Source: Tiliqua scincoides
Taxonomy: Eukaryota; Chordata; Lepidosauria; Squamata; Scincidae
Assembly (NCBI RefSeq): GCF_035046505.1
Contig: NC_089821.1
Coordinates: 311,471,368 to 311,535,367, forward strand
Direction: 5' to 3'
Length of the DNA stretch: 64,000 nt
Of this stretch, positions 46,627 through 59,137 are shown in pieces; within the stretch, counting starts at the first letter, position 1, and every line of letters begins with the position of its first letter. The translations under genes were made by a program, and so were the position numbers. The notes under the pieces were generated by a model that did no database searches, had not been told where the DNA came from, and saw only the letters and a program-made list of their open reading frames with translations.

Positions 46627-47440
46627 ATAGGTTGCATACATCTGCTCAGGGTATTTGCTTAGTCTTAACAAATTGCATAGTTAACACGTTGCATAATTGG
46701 GCAAAGAGGCACCTTTTAAAGAGGTGTCTTCATTCATTTAAGCGGAGGAGTGCAACTGTCCATCTTCACCCCAGCATGGTGTCTTTTTTCAGTGGCTGTT
46801 GCTGGTGTCTTTGCCTCACCTCTTTTAGGGTGCAGTCCTGCCCTTCACCTGACATAAGTCCCTTGTGCCGTCCCGCAAGGGTCGCAAATATGCTGTAAAG
46901 CATGTTTGTGCCTCCTCCGGAGTAAGCTGCACGTGGTGCACGGAGGCTGAATCCAGCCTCTGTGGTGGCTTCTGCGGCGAGCCTTGTGTCGGCCTGGCTG
47001 GGCTGACACAAGGCTCTGGGGTGGACAGGGATGAGGCGAGAGGGAGGCATTCCTGAGTGGGGGGAGGGCAGGTGGTGGGCAACCCCAGGGGCGGGTGGGG
47101 GAAGTGGGAGGCGGGGCTGGGATCCAGCACTTATGCTAGATCCCAACCCCTGTTCCCAGGGAGTTCGGAGTGGCTTTAAGCTGCTCCACTCTGCTCGGAC
47201 TTGTGCCACCTCAGGAGGTGGTGCAAGTCTGAGGCGACCCATAGAGGCAAGGGTGCCTTACCCAGAGGTAGGGGGAAAGTTTTCCCTTGCCACTTGCTGA
47301 GCAGTTTTGGGCCCCTAACCTGGGCTGGATACAGCGCAAGCCTCTTGGCTTGCCTCTTCTAGCGCATGGTAAGATTGTGCCCTTAGTCGGTGAACCCTTT
47401 GAGGGTAGGGAGCCATTTATTGGGTTTGCTAGGCAAACAA
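46627..47440. other. TOGARAM1 intron 1
   Basis: GC-rich in part (46900-47250). The open frames here have no domain. A weak CR1/SINE-like flavour near 46840, not assigned. Confidence 0.35.
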
Positions 47441-48690
47441 CTTTTTGAACTACTTTTTATTTTATTTTATTTATTTATTGGATTTGTATTCCGCCTTTCT
47501 CCCTGAAGGGCACCCAAGGCGGCTAACAATCAAGTTAAAAAATACAAGGCAGATAAACATTAAAAATACAGAACACTTAAAAACATTTAAAACAAGATAA
47601 AATACATAGCAGCAGACTGAAAACACGCAGTAAAAGACATAAGATAAATTAAAAACAGCCCTTATAGTGCCTCGAAGGCTTTCCTGAATAAAAAAGTCTT
47701 CAGGCTCCGCCGGAATGTTAATAATGAGGAAGTTGCTCTCAATTCAAATGGGAGGGAATTCCATAGTGCAGGTGCCACCACCGAAAAGGCCCCGTTTCTG
47801 GCCGCCATTCCCTTCACTACTCTCAATGACAGCACAACCAACAGGGCCCCTTCTGATGACCTTAGAGAATGGACTGGATTATACAGAAGAAGGCAGTCTC
47901 TCAAATACGCTGGTCCCAAGCCGTTTAGGGCTTTAAAGGTCATTACCAGCACCTTGAATTCAGCCTGGAAACGAATGGGCAGCCAGTGCAGCCGCCAGAG
48001 TAGCGGCGTGATGGAGTCAAACCGCTGACCCCCAGCAACTACCTGAGCCGCCGCATTCTGCACTAGTTGTAGCTTCCGGGCCGTCTTCAGGGGCAGCCCC
48101 ACGTAGAAAATGTTACAATAATCTAATCTTGATGTCACTATGGCATGGACCACCGTGGCCAGATCCGCCCGAGACAGGTACGGCTGCAGCTGGTGCACCA
48201 GCCGAAGCTGGGCAAAGGCACCCCTGGCCACAACTGACACCTGGACATCCAAGAGGAGCTGCGAGTCCAGAGAACTTGCAAGCTGCGAACCTGCTCTTTC
48301 AGGGGGAGTGCAACCCCATTCAGAGCAGGGCGATAGTCCAGCACCCGCATCGTGAATTTCTGCACCAGGAGGACCTCTGTCTTGTCTGGATTTAATCTCA
48401 GCTTGTTCGCCCTCATGCAGATCCCAACTGTCTCCAGGCAACGCTCCAGGACAGAGACAGCCACCCTCGAGTCAGGTGGATAGAGAGATAGAGCTGAGTG
48501 TCATAAGCATACTCCGAATCCCAACTCCAAATCCCCGGGTGACCTCTCCCAGCGGTTTCATGTAGATGTTAAACAACATGGGGGACAATATAGAACCCTG
48601 TGGTACCCCACACCTCAAGGGCCAGGGTGCCGAACAGGAGTTCCCCAATACCACCATCTGGGACCTGTCGGCCAAGAAGGCTGACTTTTT
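47441..48690 (-). mobile_element. L2 LINE, 5'-truncated (RT end to 3' UTR)
   Basis: Minus-strand blocks, in order: GVPQGSILSPMLFNIYMKPL, YLSRADLATVVHAIVTSRLD, YCNIFYVGLPLKTARKLQLV, LLWRLHWLPIRFQAEFKVLV, KALNGLGPAYLRD, VVAPALWNSLPFELR and SFRRSLKTFLFRKAF-like. The 3' UTR has CCTTGGGTGCCCTTCAGGGA. The frame is open over the last roughly 200 codons but broken upstream. Younger-looking than the 26-29 kb L2. Confidence 0.9.
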
Positions 48691-48999
48691 TGTTGTTATT
48701 GTTTATTATTAATAATTAATAATAGTTGCACTGTGACTTTTAGGCAGGGTTTGGAATTGTGCGAGAAGCTGGGATTCCTCGGAATGTTGAGGGATTGCAG
48801 GAAGTGGAACTGGTGTCATCAGGCTGATAGACTCCATAGGACCTAATCACCACTGAAACGTACATCCAGGGTCACTTTGCCAACAAAATTGCCAATGCAT
48901 AGCCATGTCACCTTGATTTACATGCTTTAAAAACAAGAAAGGAAAGGATAACACGTCTGGATTCTTGAATTGTTGTATCTCATATTAGATATGGAAAAT
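48691..48999. other. TOGARAM1 intron 1, nothing recognised
   Basis: AT-rich start (TTATTATTAATAATTAATAA), otherwise unassigned. Confidence 0.3.
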
Positions 49000-49205
49000 A
49001 AGAAGCTTCTGGACCCAGAACAAAGGTCCATCTAATCTCAGTTTCTTGTTTCCAGCTGTGCATAGCCCACAAGCAAAGCGTGCCCTCCCCACCTTTGCAA
49101 TTTGCTCTTCAGCAACTTTAATGTTTTGTTCAGCCATTTTGGCTAATACATCGGTCAACAGCTTCATGAATTTGTCTAATCCTCTCTTCAGAGCTAAGGC
49201 TGTCA
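49000..49205 (-). mobile_element. Old CR1 3' fragment
   Basis: Antisense: AACAAAGGTCCATCTAATCT, TTTCTTGTTTCCAGCTGTGC, and TTCATGAATTTGTCTAATCC then TCTCTTCAGAGCTA. Diverged older CR1 type. Confidence 0.65.
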
Positions 49206-50324
49206 CAGCAGTCAGTTGGTATCCTTCCTGCTTCCCCAGGGTTTAGGAGCCTATGGAACAAGTGGTGTTGGTTACAGTAGAGTTCTTTTGCGTCTGCTTC
49301 TTTCTGTGGTAAGATGTGTTTGGTGTTGTGGCTTGATTGGACCTCAGATGCCAGGGGCGCAGGTGACTCTGCCATCCAGCATTGCTATATAGCCCCCCTC
49401 TTTAAGCCACTGCACATAGAACACACTTCTACAGGCCATGTTGATGCTTCTGATGATGAGCATTCAGCACATGAGGTCTGTTTAGCACAGACTTGTGTTG
49501 TACCACAGCAGCTATACAAACTTTTGTAGAGCAATTGTGGCATATTATTGTCCTTTTTGGTATTGTATCTTACAAATGGGCTGTAAACGTGAGCAAGCTG
49601 CAGAAGGGTTTTTTTGGTCCTGCGATAATAGGGTATAATTTGAAATATTTATTTGCTCAGAACAGCTTTTTTGTTAAATAATTTGAATTCGTGCGCTCAT
49701 TCCAGTGTTCAGTAGGCATCTTTTGTTGCCGGTATTGAAAGAGTCGGGTAGTGTGGTATATTGAAGTAATTTTTCAGAGGAACAGGGAAGGTTTCTCAGA
49801 GTCATGGAGGAAATGGATGTAATTATTAATTTTAGGTATGTTCCAGTTAGTGTAGTTTTGTTACAGATTAACAGAAATACCCTTGCAGTGTCTAAAGGAA
49901 TTTGTGAAGTCAAGAATGTGCGCAGTAGTTCAGAAATACTAGCGAGAAGACTAGCAGCCACAGAAGCAGAGCAGTTCTTGAGGGGGGAACTTTCTGATGC
50001 ATAAAAAGAGGTTCTCGAAATAATTTTGAGTATCCTAAAGTTTGTAGAGGTAGGTCTGCTTGCCCTTTTTGGGGGGTCCTTGTAATGGGAGCTGTCCATG
50101 GGGTAAGGAGAACCAAAAGTGTGTCATTTATATGTGGTTCATTAAATATTTAAACTCTTGAGAAACCAACCTGGTTAAATCTTCATATGGATTTAAAAGC
50201 TCATCTGAGGTTCCTAGGACCAATTTCAGCATTTAGATCATTGCAGAGGAAAGCGTGCAACTTCTTGAACAAGAAAGAAAATTGAAGTGGTTGCATTTTA
50301 ATGTCGTTTGTGTTTTATTTGCAG
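49206..50324. other. TOGARAM1 intron 1, last part
   Basis: No repeat or exon recognised. Confidence 0.4.
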
Positions 50325-50376
50325 CTCTCTCCATCAAATGATTTCTTTCATTCTCCAAAACTAAGAACTTCACAAG
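50325..50376 (+). CDS. TOGARAM1: TOGARAM1 exon 2
   Basis: A 52-nt exon reading LSPSNDFFHSPKLRTSQ, bounded by acceptor TTATTTGCAG and donor AAG|GTAAGC. It enters in phase 0, as exon 1 leaves, and exits after one base. Human TOGARAM1 at this place reads FSTYDFIPSAKLKLSQG as I recall, so the match is modest but the position, splice sites and phase all fit. It is in the low-complexity linker after the N-terminal TOG region. Confidence 0.8.
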
Positions 50377-52576
50377 GTAAGCCACTTAGTTACAAGATGT
50401 GTTTAGCATTCCAGGTATCTTGTGGTCACATTTCAGTGATGCAAGATGGGGCAATGGAGAGGAGTGGTGGACCTGTCCTCACAGCCACTCCCTTTTCTTA
50501 CCCCCTCACCCCGCCAACTCAGCTCTTCCCATGGTGGAGAGACTCACCTTCCATATGTGGCCTAGCACTTAAATGAGAAGAGACTAAACTGAATCTGAGT
50601 CTAGAACTGATTGGTCAATAGAGGTTGCATTATCCAAATTATGACTAGACTTTCAATCTCTTTTTCTCATTTATGAAAGCATCCACGATCTTAAAGCAAA
50701 GAGCCTGTGGAAGCTTTGTTTTTTCAATTTAAAATGGGGGTCTTTTAAAACAGGAATGTCTTTATGCTTCAAAAGAAACTTCCTTCCTGCAAAAGGGATT
50801 TCCTGGGCATTTTGAATTCATCAGAATTTGGGTAACCCAGTTTTCACAAACTAATCAATTCATCAGGTTCTCAGATCCAGCTTGCTTTCTTTAGTTGTCA
50901 AGGTATGGTCTGCTGTGTATTTTTTCTTTAGTATCTCCATTCACAAAAATTCAACTCCTGATAGAAGCAGCCTATATCTTCTTCGTATTAATTGTTCAGA
51001 TCCTAGGAGGTAACTCTAAAAATGAATTTATAGCATGCCTGTGCGTGTGTATGCATTTACACATGGACACCAGGCATGGCCCTTCCATAAAGCTAAGTGA
51101 TCAGCAGTGGATTACAGGAGGGGGAAATACTGAGATTCAGGCTGATTCAGGGTGCTCTCCAGCCTGCCACAGATGTGAGTTGCATTGATCCACTTTCTGC
51201 CTGCTAAAAGTGAACTGAAAGTGGACCACCTCCTCACCTTGCTCCTGGCACTGATTGTTCAAATGTGAAAATGCAGGACTTCAGGTTTGATTTACAAGGA
51301 CTGTGCAAGTGAAGGAGGTGCCTAATTTTTTTAATCAAACTGAAAGTCCTGCAGTTCCACAATTGAAGAAATGGTTCCAGCAGCAAGGTAAGAGGCTTTT
51401 TTGTGTGCAGAGGTGTCAGCAGCAGATCCAAGGCTGCATCAAATGGCATTGTAGGTTGTGCTGCTTCTGCCTGACCTACACAATGTTTGGGCTTTGATGA
51501 GCTGTAGTTACTAGTTCTTTCTTATATATACACACAGACACACGAGCAATTCCTGAAGCAGCCAGCCTATGCACAGGACCAGACTGGAGGTCATTTATAT
51601 CCTTGTCTCTCAGAGGAGCATGCAGGGGTTATTAGAGAGCATGTATTAGCCAGGGCTGTAGCAGAATATTGCAATCCTGCCTAGCTTCCCTTCCCCCCCA
51701 CCCCAAATGCTTTCTTGTGAGTATTCTTCCATTGCACATTTGAGCGCTTTCCTTCTTGTTATAACCAGGGTAAGATCAAGCATAAGAAATGGTGACATTG
51801 TAGAGGTAGGAGAGTACTTGAAAATCTACATAGAGTTTATTTGGGTATACAGCCTTAATGCTGTGCTCTTACCTCACTTTCAAAAGGCAGTTGTTTACTT
51901 TTGCATTAACTTCAGTAGTGAGGAATCTCTTCTCTGACCATATCATCTTAAGAGAAGGCTATACGACTTCTAGTTCTTTCTACTTCAGCCCCATGGTCAG
52001 AAAAAGTTTCACCTGTCTTTGCATTTGAGAGCACATGGCCTCGGAGATATCACTGAACTTAGCTGTGTCTGTCTAGAGACGAACAGAAATAATTCTCTAG
52101 AGTTCTTGTAATTATTTCTAGATCTTTCAGTAGTAACTGTAAATACAGGCTACTACTCATCCAGGGCTAAATATACAGGTTTGGAAGCTATTTAGTGGTA
52201 ACTGGACAGTGAAATAAGTAAACTGTTAAATGCAAGTGCAAGGAGGGACTATGTGGAGACTGGCTGCCAATTTATCTGGGGTGAACAGCTTTGGATCTGT
52301 AGCAAACATGCAGAGTTTGCTCTTAGAAAGGAATTTTGAATGAAGGGCATATTTTAAATAGGGCGTTTAAAACCCAGTGGTGTCTGAAGAAGCTTGCATG
52401 ATTGTTGTAATAAGCAAGCAGCCTTCATTGCACTTCGCATCAATAGTGACAAAGATTGTCGGGCAAGACCAGACCTACTTTTTTCCATTGGCAGTGGATT
52501 GGAGGACTGGCTTGAGCTTAGGAGGGGTTCAGTGTTCATTTACTATTGTGCCTGATATGAGAGAGAGACAGAGAGT

Positions 52577-52644
<68 letters not shown>

Positions 52645-52956
52645 TTGATTTTTTAGTTCTATGTCTTTTTTTTTCTTTAGTGTTTCTCTTATTTGTATTT
52701 AGCCTCATCCTGTAGAATTTTTGTGCTTGACTAGGGTTAGAGCTACTTAGGAGCACTTTTAATATACCCCTGCAAAATTTCTCTTTCTCTGCACCCTGCT
52801 AGCTGCATTATTCTGCTCTATGCGTATATATAAAACTAGTTATAAGGTTGCCTGGGAGTTCCTGCACATACAGTGCTGGAAGTGTTTGCATGGGGGATTA
52901 CTTCACATTTTCCAGAGGGAAACATACCTGACTGACCTTTCTTTTTCATTTAAAAG
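50377..52956. other. TOGARAM1 intron 2
   Basis: Contains a compound microsatellite at 52575-52640. Recalled human sequence has about 35 residues (starting MPVNDDLCFSRK) between this exon and the next; I could not find them here. Confidence 0.4.
52575..52640. repeat. (TG)n(AG)n compound microsatellite
   Basis: A (GT)n tract at about 52575-52600 followed directly by (GA)n to 52640. Intronic. Confidence 0.95.
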
Positions 52957-53091
52957 GTTTGATGACCTCTCATCAGCCTCATATTTCGGGAAAATGCAGC
53001 CTTTTTGGTTTCTCTCACAGTCGTGAAAAGAGTGGTAGTTTGGATTCTGATTTACAGTTTCTAGGACTGAATAACCATCGGCAAGAGAAAG
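52957..53091 (+). CDS. TOGARAM1: TOGARAM1 exon 3
   Basis: The acceptor is TTTAAAAG before 52957 and the donor AAAG|GTACCT. It is 135 nt, phase 1 to phase 1. The reading is GLMTSHQPHISGKCSLFGFS, then HSREKSGSLDSDLQFLGLNN and HRQEK. Human TOGARAM1 has THQTNLSGKCAQLGFSQ and GSVGSDLQFLGTTSSHQEKV as I recall, so ISGKC...GFS, SDLQFLG and QEK are shared anchors. Linker region with no folded domain. Confidence 0.88.
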
Positions 53092-53162
53092 GTACCTTTG
53101 TAAGACTGTGCAATTGTCCTGCAATTGTTCTACTCTAACATGGGCTGGAGTGTAAGCTTATA
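53092..53162. other. TOGARAM1 intron 3, start
   Basis: Short unrecognised stretch before the Tigger-like element. Confidence 0.3.
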
Positions 53163-54471
53163 CAGTAGAACCTCCAAAGTTGACCCCCTCTCTATATTGA
53201 CCACCTCCTTAAGTTGACCTAATTTTCACAGTATGGACAGACACTGTGGGAGACCAACCTCTCTATACTGACCACCTCCGTAAGTTGTATTTTGACCACT
53301 TTGACCATTGCACAGAGTTTTAATTTACCCTCTGTAAGTTGCCCACTGAACGCGATACTGTGGGCCTGTGTTTTGTCTAGTTTGTCCCATCTTGGAAAAG
53401 CAAGAAGCCACGCAATAAACCCTCCCCTACACCTGCTAGTGTGTGCGCGAAAGGGTTTTTATAGGTGGGCACACTGCACATAGCCGACAGACCTGCACCG
53501 GCTGCCGATTGTACCTGGACATGTACCAAGTTGTGAGGGACATGAGGTTGCTTGTGCATAGTGAAGCCACTGTCCTTTCACTTTGGTTCCCATCACCAGT
53601 GCATTACTTTACACTTATATTGAAACACAACTGCTATTTTGCTGCCTACTCTCCCCGTTTGGAGAGATCTTTCTGGAGCACTTCACAATCCCTTCTGGTC
53701 TTCAACACTCAGAAAAGTTTAGTGTCATCCACAAACTTGTCCACCTCTCTGCTTATCCCTGTTTCCAGGTCATTTATGAAGATGTTGAAAAGCACCAGTC
53801 CCAGGACAGATCCTTGAGGCACTCCACTTTCTTCCTCTCCACTTTTTTTGTCAGTTGCCCATTGACACCCACTCTCTGTTTCCTGGTCCTCAACCAGTTC
53901 CAAATTCATGAGAGGTCCTGTCCTCTTATTCCCTGACTGTGGAGTTTTCTCAACAACTTTTAGTGAGGGACCGTATCAAATACCTTCTGGCATTTAGTGA
54001 ATCTGAGGAGACCCAGTGGAGGCTAGGCAGCCTAAGTAAAAAAGTGGGTTTTTTTTAGCTGTTGGGGCTTTGTAACATGCTACATGCTGTGGGCTGGCAA
54101 GGTATAGCATTGGTCTGCCTGTCTGCTATGAAACCAAGTATTTTTTTTAACTTACAATTTTTTTTAAGCTTATGAATTTTCAGGGGTTTTTTAAAACAGG
54201 GTTTTTTTGTGGGCTGTTTATTCTCTGTCTCTTGATATAGAAATAGATGATATAAACAGTAAGCATCACAAGAGGATCAATTCTCATTGATATTTGCAAT
54301 AAAACTTTTTTAAAAATCCAATCTAAATAATAACTTGGCCTTGCATTTGTTGTCCTGGGAACTAAACTCGAACGTATTTAAATGCCTTTTCCCCCCGTAT
54401 GTTGACCACCTCCCTATGTTGACCAACTTTCTTCCAGTCCTTTGGGTGGTCAATTTAAAGAGGTTCTACTG
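53163..54471. mobile_element. pogo/Tigger-like DNA transposon remnant with TA target duplication
   Basis: Ends CAGTAGAACCTC and GAGGTTCTACTG, perfect 12-bp inverted repeats, each bordered by TA (53161-53162 and 54472-54473). Internal subterminal repeats TTGACCACCTCC occur near both ends (about 53198 and 54398). No transposase frame survives. A CR1 piece (53590-53995) sits inside. The TA duplication and end sequence fit the pogo/Tigger branch of Tc1/mariner. Confidence 0.85.
53590..53995 (-). mobile_element. CR1 RT fragment inside the Tigger-like element
   Basis: Antisense: GGTCTTCAACACTCAGAAAA, CAGGTCATTTATGAAGATGT, CAGTCCCAGGACAGATCCTT and TTCCTGGTCCTCAACCAGTT; coding remnant [20 protein letters not shown]. 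It lacks the CR1 3' end, so it is a fragment rather than a clean insertion. Confidence 0.8.
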
Positions 54472-54473
54472 TA

Positions 54474-56699
54474 GTTTCTACTGCTTATACTACTTATAGT
54501 TTCTATAGTTTCTACTAGTTCCATTACCTAAATCATTAGTTCAAGCAGCCTAGTACTGGCAGCAGGTTTCCAAAACCTCACAGAAGTCTTTCCTAGCTCA
54601 CCTGACACCTTTTAACCAGAGATTAATATTGTATATGCAAAGCACATGCATGATTATTGAGCTGTAGCATTAAGAATAGGTGTCAATATTTCTAAAGCAT
54701 GTTCAAGTAAAGCTGTTGTTCAATAGATTAAAATCAAAGTCCTCATGTGTAGATGTACAAGCAAATATACCTGTGACCTTTCCTCAACATACAGAGAATA
54801 CTGGCTTGGATCTACTCCTGATGTGAATGAGAAGGTCTGTACATGTAATTGTGCAGTAAATGATTGAATTGGGGCAGATGGTCTGACTTTGTGTATGTGA
54901 GGCCACCTCCTGGAAGGAAGCCATGTTAAGTCATTATTGCAGCAATTGATGTTCTTGGATCAGTGGAGCTACATACTTGGTTAAGCCATTTCTGCCCAAC
55001 ATTGCATATATGCAGCAGGGATCAAATGTGTACACCGTGGGCTGGGCAAAAATGGGTTAAGAAACAAATTGGTTGTATTTTAGGGCTTATCCATCCCACT
55101 GGCAGTCAACCCCAAAACATTTTCTCTTTTTAAGGTACCTAACAAACACAGAGGTGTACATTTTGACTATGATCCCTTCTTCCACTCTTTACCTTGTTTC
55201 AAAGAGCAGATGCAGAAAGCAATTCCACCCTTTGAGGAAGATTGTCCTCCAGAATCACATGAAATAAGTCAACGTTGCCTTAACCAAAAAATCTGATATC
55301 AGCTTTCTTTGTATGCCTCCTGCTTTAAGACCGTTTTCTTTCACTGGTTGTAGTGTGGCTAAATTAAGTGATATTTGGATTTTTGTAAAAGGCACCCTAT
55401 TCTTATAGCGTTCCAGTCCTGTTACTGACATGCTAAGCTTACAGAACTAAACTGGCCAGCAGGGAGGGGGTGAGACTAATATCAGGGCAGGCACAGGGTA
55501 GGCTGTGCTGATTGACCACAGCTAGTTTGCATGTAACAACTACATAAATAAAAACTCTCCAGTCATATCATTGGGGAAATTTTCTATTATTTAAATTTAT
55601 ATAATTTTCTGGAAACTGGAAGAAAAATATATTAGCTTATAAGAAGTTACTAGTCTGTTTCTTTATGCCCTTTTATACATGTATACTCACACACAAAAGT
55701 GGAATAGAGCATGTCTTTGTGGGTCGTCTATGAGTAACAGAAAGAGAGATCCTTCTCATGATCTGTTTCTCATGATCCTAAGTAAGCATATGTTTAGTAG
55801 AGAGCTCCAAAAGTGGTTAATCTGGTTTTCCAAAAGCAGTTTGATGTGGGGTTCTCTTGTTCAAAGAACAAAAAATCCCATGGGGCATGACATTGAGAAT
55901 CACATGAAATAGCTCTTTGGAGCCTGACCATAATACAACAGAGGTCAGCTTTAAATAACCACTCTGTACACATGGGAGAGGGGACTAACCACTTTAGAGA
56001 AGTTGGAACTTTCAGCTAGTCAATGTGATGCAAAAATCTTGAGCATTGTCATTAGCAACCAAATTTGGCCTGACACTTGAATTTCTGTACGGCTGTGAAA
56101 GAACTTCCATCTCCAGTCTACAGTTTTGCCATTGTTCATAAATTCATTGACCAACCACAAAATTACAAAACAGTAAAACACAGTAGTTAAAATAGATTTC
56201 AAACCTCAGTGTGTTAAAACCAAAGCCAGGGGATGAAGAGGAGGCTATGTTTGATTTCAAAACCAATAGACTAGGATACAGTGTGCCTAGCAAAGAGGTT
56301 CCAGTCAAACTAGCCTCAGGAGCAGTTTCACAATTTGAGGGTCACTGCCAAAGAGATCCTCCTTTCAGTTAACCTCTGTCTATGGGGGCACCCAGAGAAT
56401 GATGATGATTATAGCTATTGGGTAGGCTGCTTTTGATTTTTAAAACATAGGTGATACATGATTTTTTAAAACAGTAATTTAACCAATTAAGTTGGGGCCT
56501 GGTAGGAATTTTTTCTATTATCTGAATTGGCTGTGGATGGCAGTTTTTTCACCTGTCCCAGACTGGCGAGAGAAGGAAGATTAGGTCAGTAGGTTTCATG
56601 CATTAAAAATTGGTCGCCGTGTTTAATAAAGTAGCACAAGTTAAACCCAATTGCAGTTTGGTGACTTTGCTGGGGGGTGTGAGCATAAATAGAATGCTA
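54474..56699. other. TOGARAM1 intron 3, nothing recognised
   Basis: No exon or repeat family identified. Confidence 0.4.
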
Positions 56700-56843
56700 G
56701 TTGCAGGGAGGTGGCAGCGAGATGCAAGTATCTTGTTGTCTTGTGTGTGCTCCCTGAAGCATCTGGTGGGTTGCTGTGAGATACAGGAAGCTGGACTAGA
56801 TGGACCCTGGGCCTGATCCAGCAAGACTGTTCTTATGTTCTTA
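56700..56843 (+). mobile_element. CR1 3' tail
   Basis: CTTGTGTGTGCTCCCTGAAG, GATACAGGAAGCTGGACTAG and GACTGTTCTTATGTTCTTAG. It ends about 57 bases before the exon 4 acceptor. Confidence 0.88.
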
Positions 56844-56900
56844 GTGTTTATTTTTCTAATACAACTTTTTATCCTGACGGTGTGTTTTTCTCCCAATTAG

Positions 56901-57197
56901 TGTGTGCCAGCCTCAATTTCAGCAACATGTCCCAGCGGATGTTTTGCAGCCCACCTGAGCACGCTCCGCCTCTGCTAAGCTCTCACCCCAGTCAAGGAAC
57001 TTTCATCCTTCCATCCTACCCTTTCTCATCACCCAGGCACAGTCCAAAGCACACCTCCCCTCCTGGAGAATCACTCAAGAAGTCACAAGATCATGCTGTT
57101 AACTTCTCTAATTCCTGGCCGCTTAAGAACTTTGAAGGGCTTCCAAAACCTACTTATCAGAAGAAGTTTTCCAGTTCAGTGGCAGGCGAGGATGCAG
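56901..57197 (+). CDS. TOGARAM1: TOGARAM1 exon 4
   Basis: 297 nt, phase 1 to 1, acceptor TCCCAATTAG and donor GCAG|GTACAG. The reading is CASLNFSNMSQRMFCSPPEH, then GTFILPSYPFSSPRHSPKHT, SLKKSQDHAVNFSNSWPLKN and FEGLPKPTYQKKF. Human shares ASLNF, ILPSYP, SSPR, SPKHTSP, KKSQD, VNFSNSWPLK and FEGL as I recall. A Pro/Ser-rich linker between the N- and C-terminal TOG pairs. Confidence 0.93.
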
Positions 57198-57542
57198 GTA
57201 CAGACCCTTTGATTTTGTGCACTCTCCAGCTATGTGTACCAAGCCTGGTAGTCCTTGACAACATGAAAAGGGGGCAGTATCAGAAATAGCGTGGAGAAAT
57301 GAGAGGCAAAACATAGCCTGGTGCAGGATGGAAAATTTATGTATAGAAGTATGTCTGTCTGAGCCTCAGTTATCTTCTCTTCAAAGTTATCACAGTTGTG
57401 CCATCTTCACAAAGTTTTCATTCTTCTGTAAAAGTTTTAAGTTCTTCTATATTTTTTTGTCAGAGCTCATCAAGCAATAGGACTCTTATGAATTCTTCAT
57501 CCAACATCAGTTTGATGTGCAGCTTTTTTATAATGATACTTT
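57198..57542. other. TOGARAM1 intron 4
   Basis: Nothing recognised in this stretch. Confidence 0.35.
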
Positions 57543-57776
57543 GGAAGTGTTTCCCAAATGTTTTAGCATCAGGACCCACCTCAAAAAAAGTTTCACTTTA
57601 CCAGGTGCTCAATCCTCTGTGGCTGTAATGGTGATTGGGCAGCAGTGCTCCCCCCAAATAATAGGTTGTTTAACCCTTAATGCGCATAGCCTAATCTGCC
57701 CCATCAGTTTTGTGAACCACCAAAAATTGGATTGTGATCCACTGGTGGGCCATGGACTCACTGTTTGGAAACCACT
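57543..57776. mobile_element. hAT-like MITE, decayed
   Basis: Left end GTGTTTCCCAAATG, right end GTTTGGAAACCACTA, with CAGGACCCACCTC and ATCCACTGGTGGGCCATGGA inside. No clear target duplication. Confidence 0.65.
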
Positions 57777-58686
57777 AATCTATATTAAACTAGTCAGTTC
57801 CAAGACACTCTTCTTGGAGTCGATGTTGACTTCATTCTGTACTTTTAAAACAGTGTGAAGGAGCCAGGTGGGCTCTTGAATGTACAGGGTTCTCTTGTAA
57901 AGTGATAAACACCTGTGATAGAATGAATGAGGTAGATTCTTAACCAATTCTGATAGCACTTTTGAGTTAGACAGAGCTTCAGTATTCTTAGATACTGAAA
58001 GAAAGAGGAGCTTTCAGAAGAAGAGAAAAAGGATGAGAGGTTTCTTCAGGCTTGACCAAGAAGGAGGATGCCACCTCACCTCCATGTATCTCACCTTTCA
58101 AACTGGAGTCCCAGGTTACCAGGTCACCCTTGGTGCAGTGGAATTGGGCTCAGCACTGGCAAGAACCGGGCCTGCCACTGAGTCTCTGTGGTTATTCCAT
58201 TTGGCAGCCTGAAGTTCTGTAGAATTTTGCCTTCGTAAACACACACTCCTGCCAATCATCTGTATGAACTCTCCCCTAGTTTCAAATACAAATAAAATAC
58301 ATGTTAATACCCAAGTACAATTTTGTGTTGCTTATCTTCCACCTGTCAGTGCTTGGGAAACAATGGAGATCTTTCCAAAGTATCATAAAAAAGAAAAGTT
58401 GCACATCAAACTGGTGCTGAATGAAAAGTCTTTTGCATCCAGAGGGGTCCCAGGCTTCAGCACTAGCTATCTTTATAATTAAAATTATCCAAGTTTGGAG
58501 ACCATGTGGTTTCAGAACACAGATAATTTTATTTCTGGTGAATAACACCACTTGTTGTATAGGCAGCACCCTCAGGAGACTGTTCTTGATTGACTTGGGA
58601 GTCATGGCAAGATAAGATGAAGAAAGCCATCCTAAGTTTTGTATAACTCAAGCTATGTAGGTCAAAACCAGTGCCTTGGATTATAC
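57777..58686. other. TOGARAM1 intron 4
   Basis: Nothing recognised. Confidence 0.35.
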
Positions 58687-59011
58687 CAGTGGTCTCCAAA
58701 CTACGGCTGGGGGCCCACATTCAGCCCACCACAACATTTTATCCTGCAGGAACTTTCTTTTGTTAGAGCATTTGCTAATGTTTGACATTTTTACCCATAA
58801 TATATCATTTTTCATTTTAAGCATGGCATTGTTTCTTTGTAATTGTCACATTTTGTTCTTATTCATATGCCGATTACAAAAAAGATCTAAGTACAACTTA
58901 CTCATTCATTTAAATTTCATTCATTCATTTATAAAACTGATTTTTTTGGCCTGTGAAAATGTGTAAAATATACAATGAGTCCCTCGAACTGAAAAGTTTG
59001 GAGAACTCTTG
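58687..59011. mobile_element. hAT-like MITE, AT-rich type
   Basis: Starts CAGTGGTCTCCAAACTACGG and ends GTTTGGAGAACTCTTG. The flanks GATTATAC (58679-58686) and AATTATAC (59012-59019) are an 8-bp duplication with one difference. A different family from the 21.6 kb element. Confidence 0.88.
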
Positions 59012-59137
59012 AATTATACCAAGGAGACTATATGAATAGGTTGTACTTTTATTTCTCAATACTTCATAAAGTATATTTCCCAAGGGACATATATTTCCTT
59101 TGTTCTGAAAATCTTTTCTGTGTATTTCTTAATACAG

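Noticed and set aside
50932-51009. Possible extra TOGARAM1 exon (78 nt, TTTCTTTAG acceptor, GTAACT donor, open in phase 1)
   Set aside because: The translation is hydrophobic (VSPFTKIQLLIEAAYIFF...) and unlike the linker; splice-like signals occur by chance.
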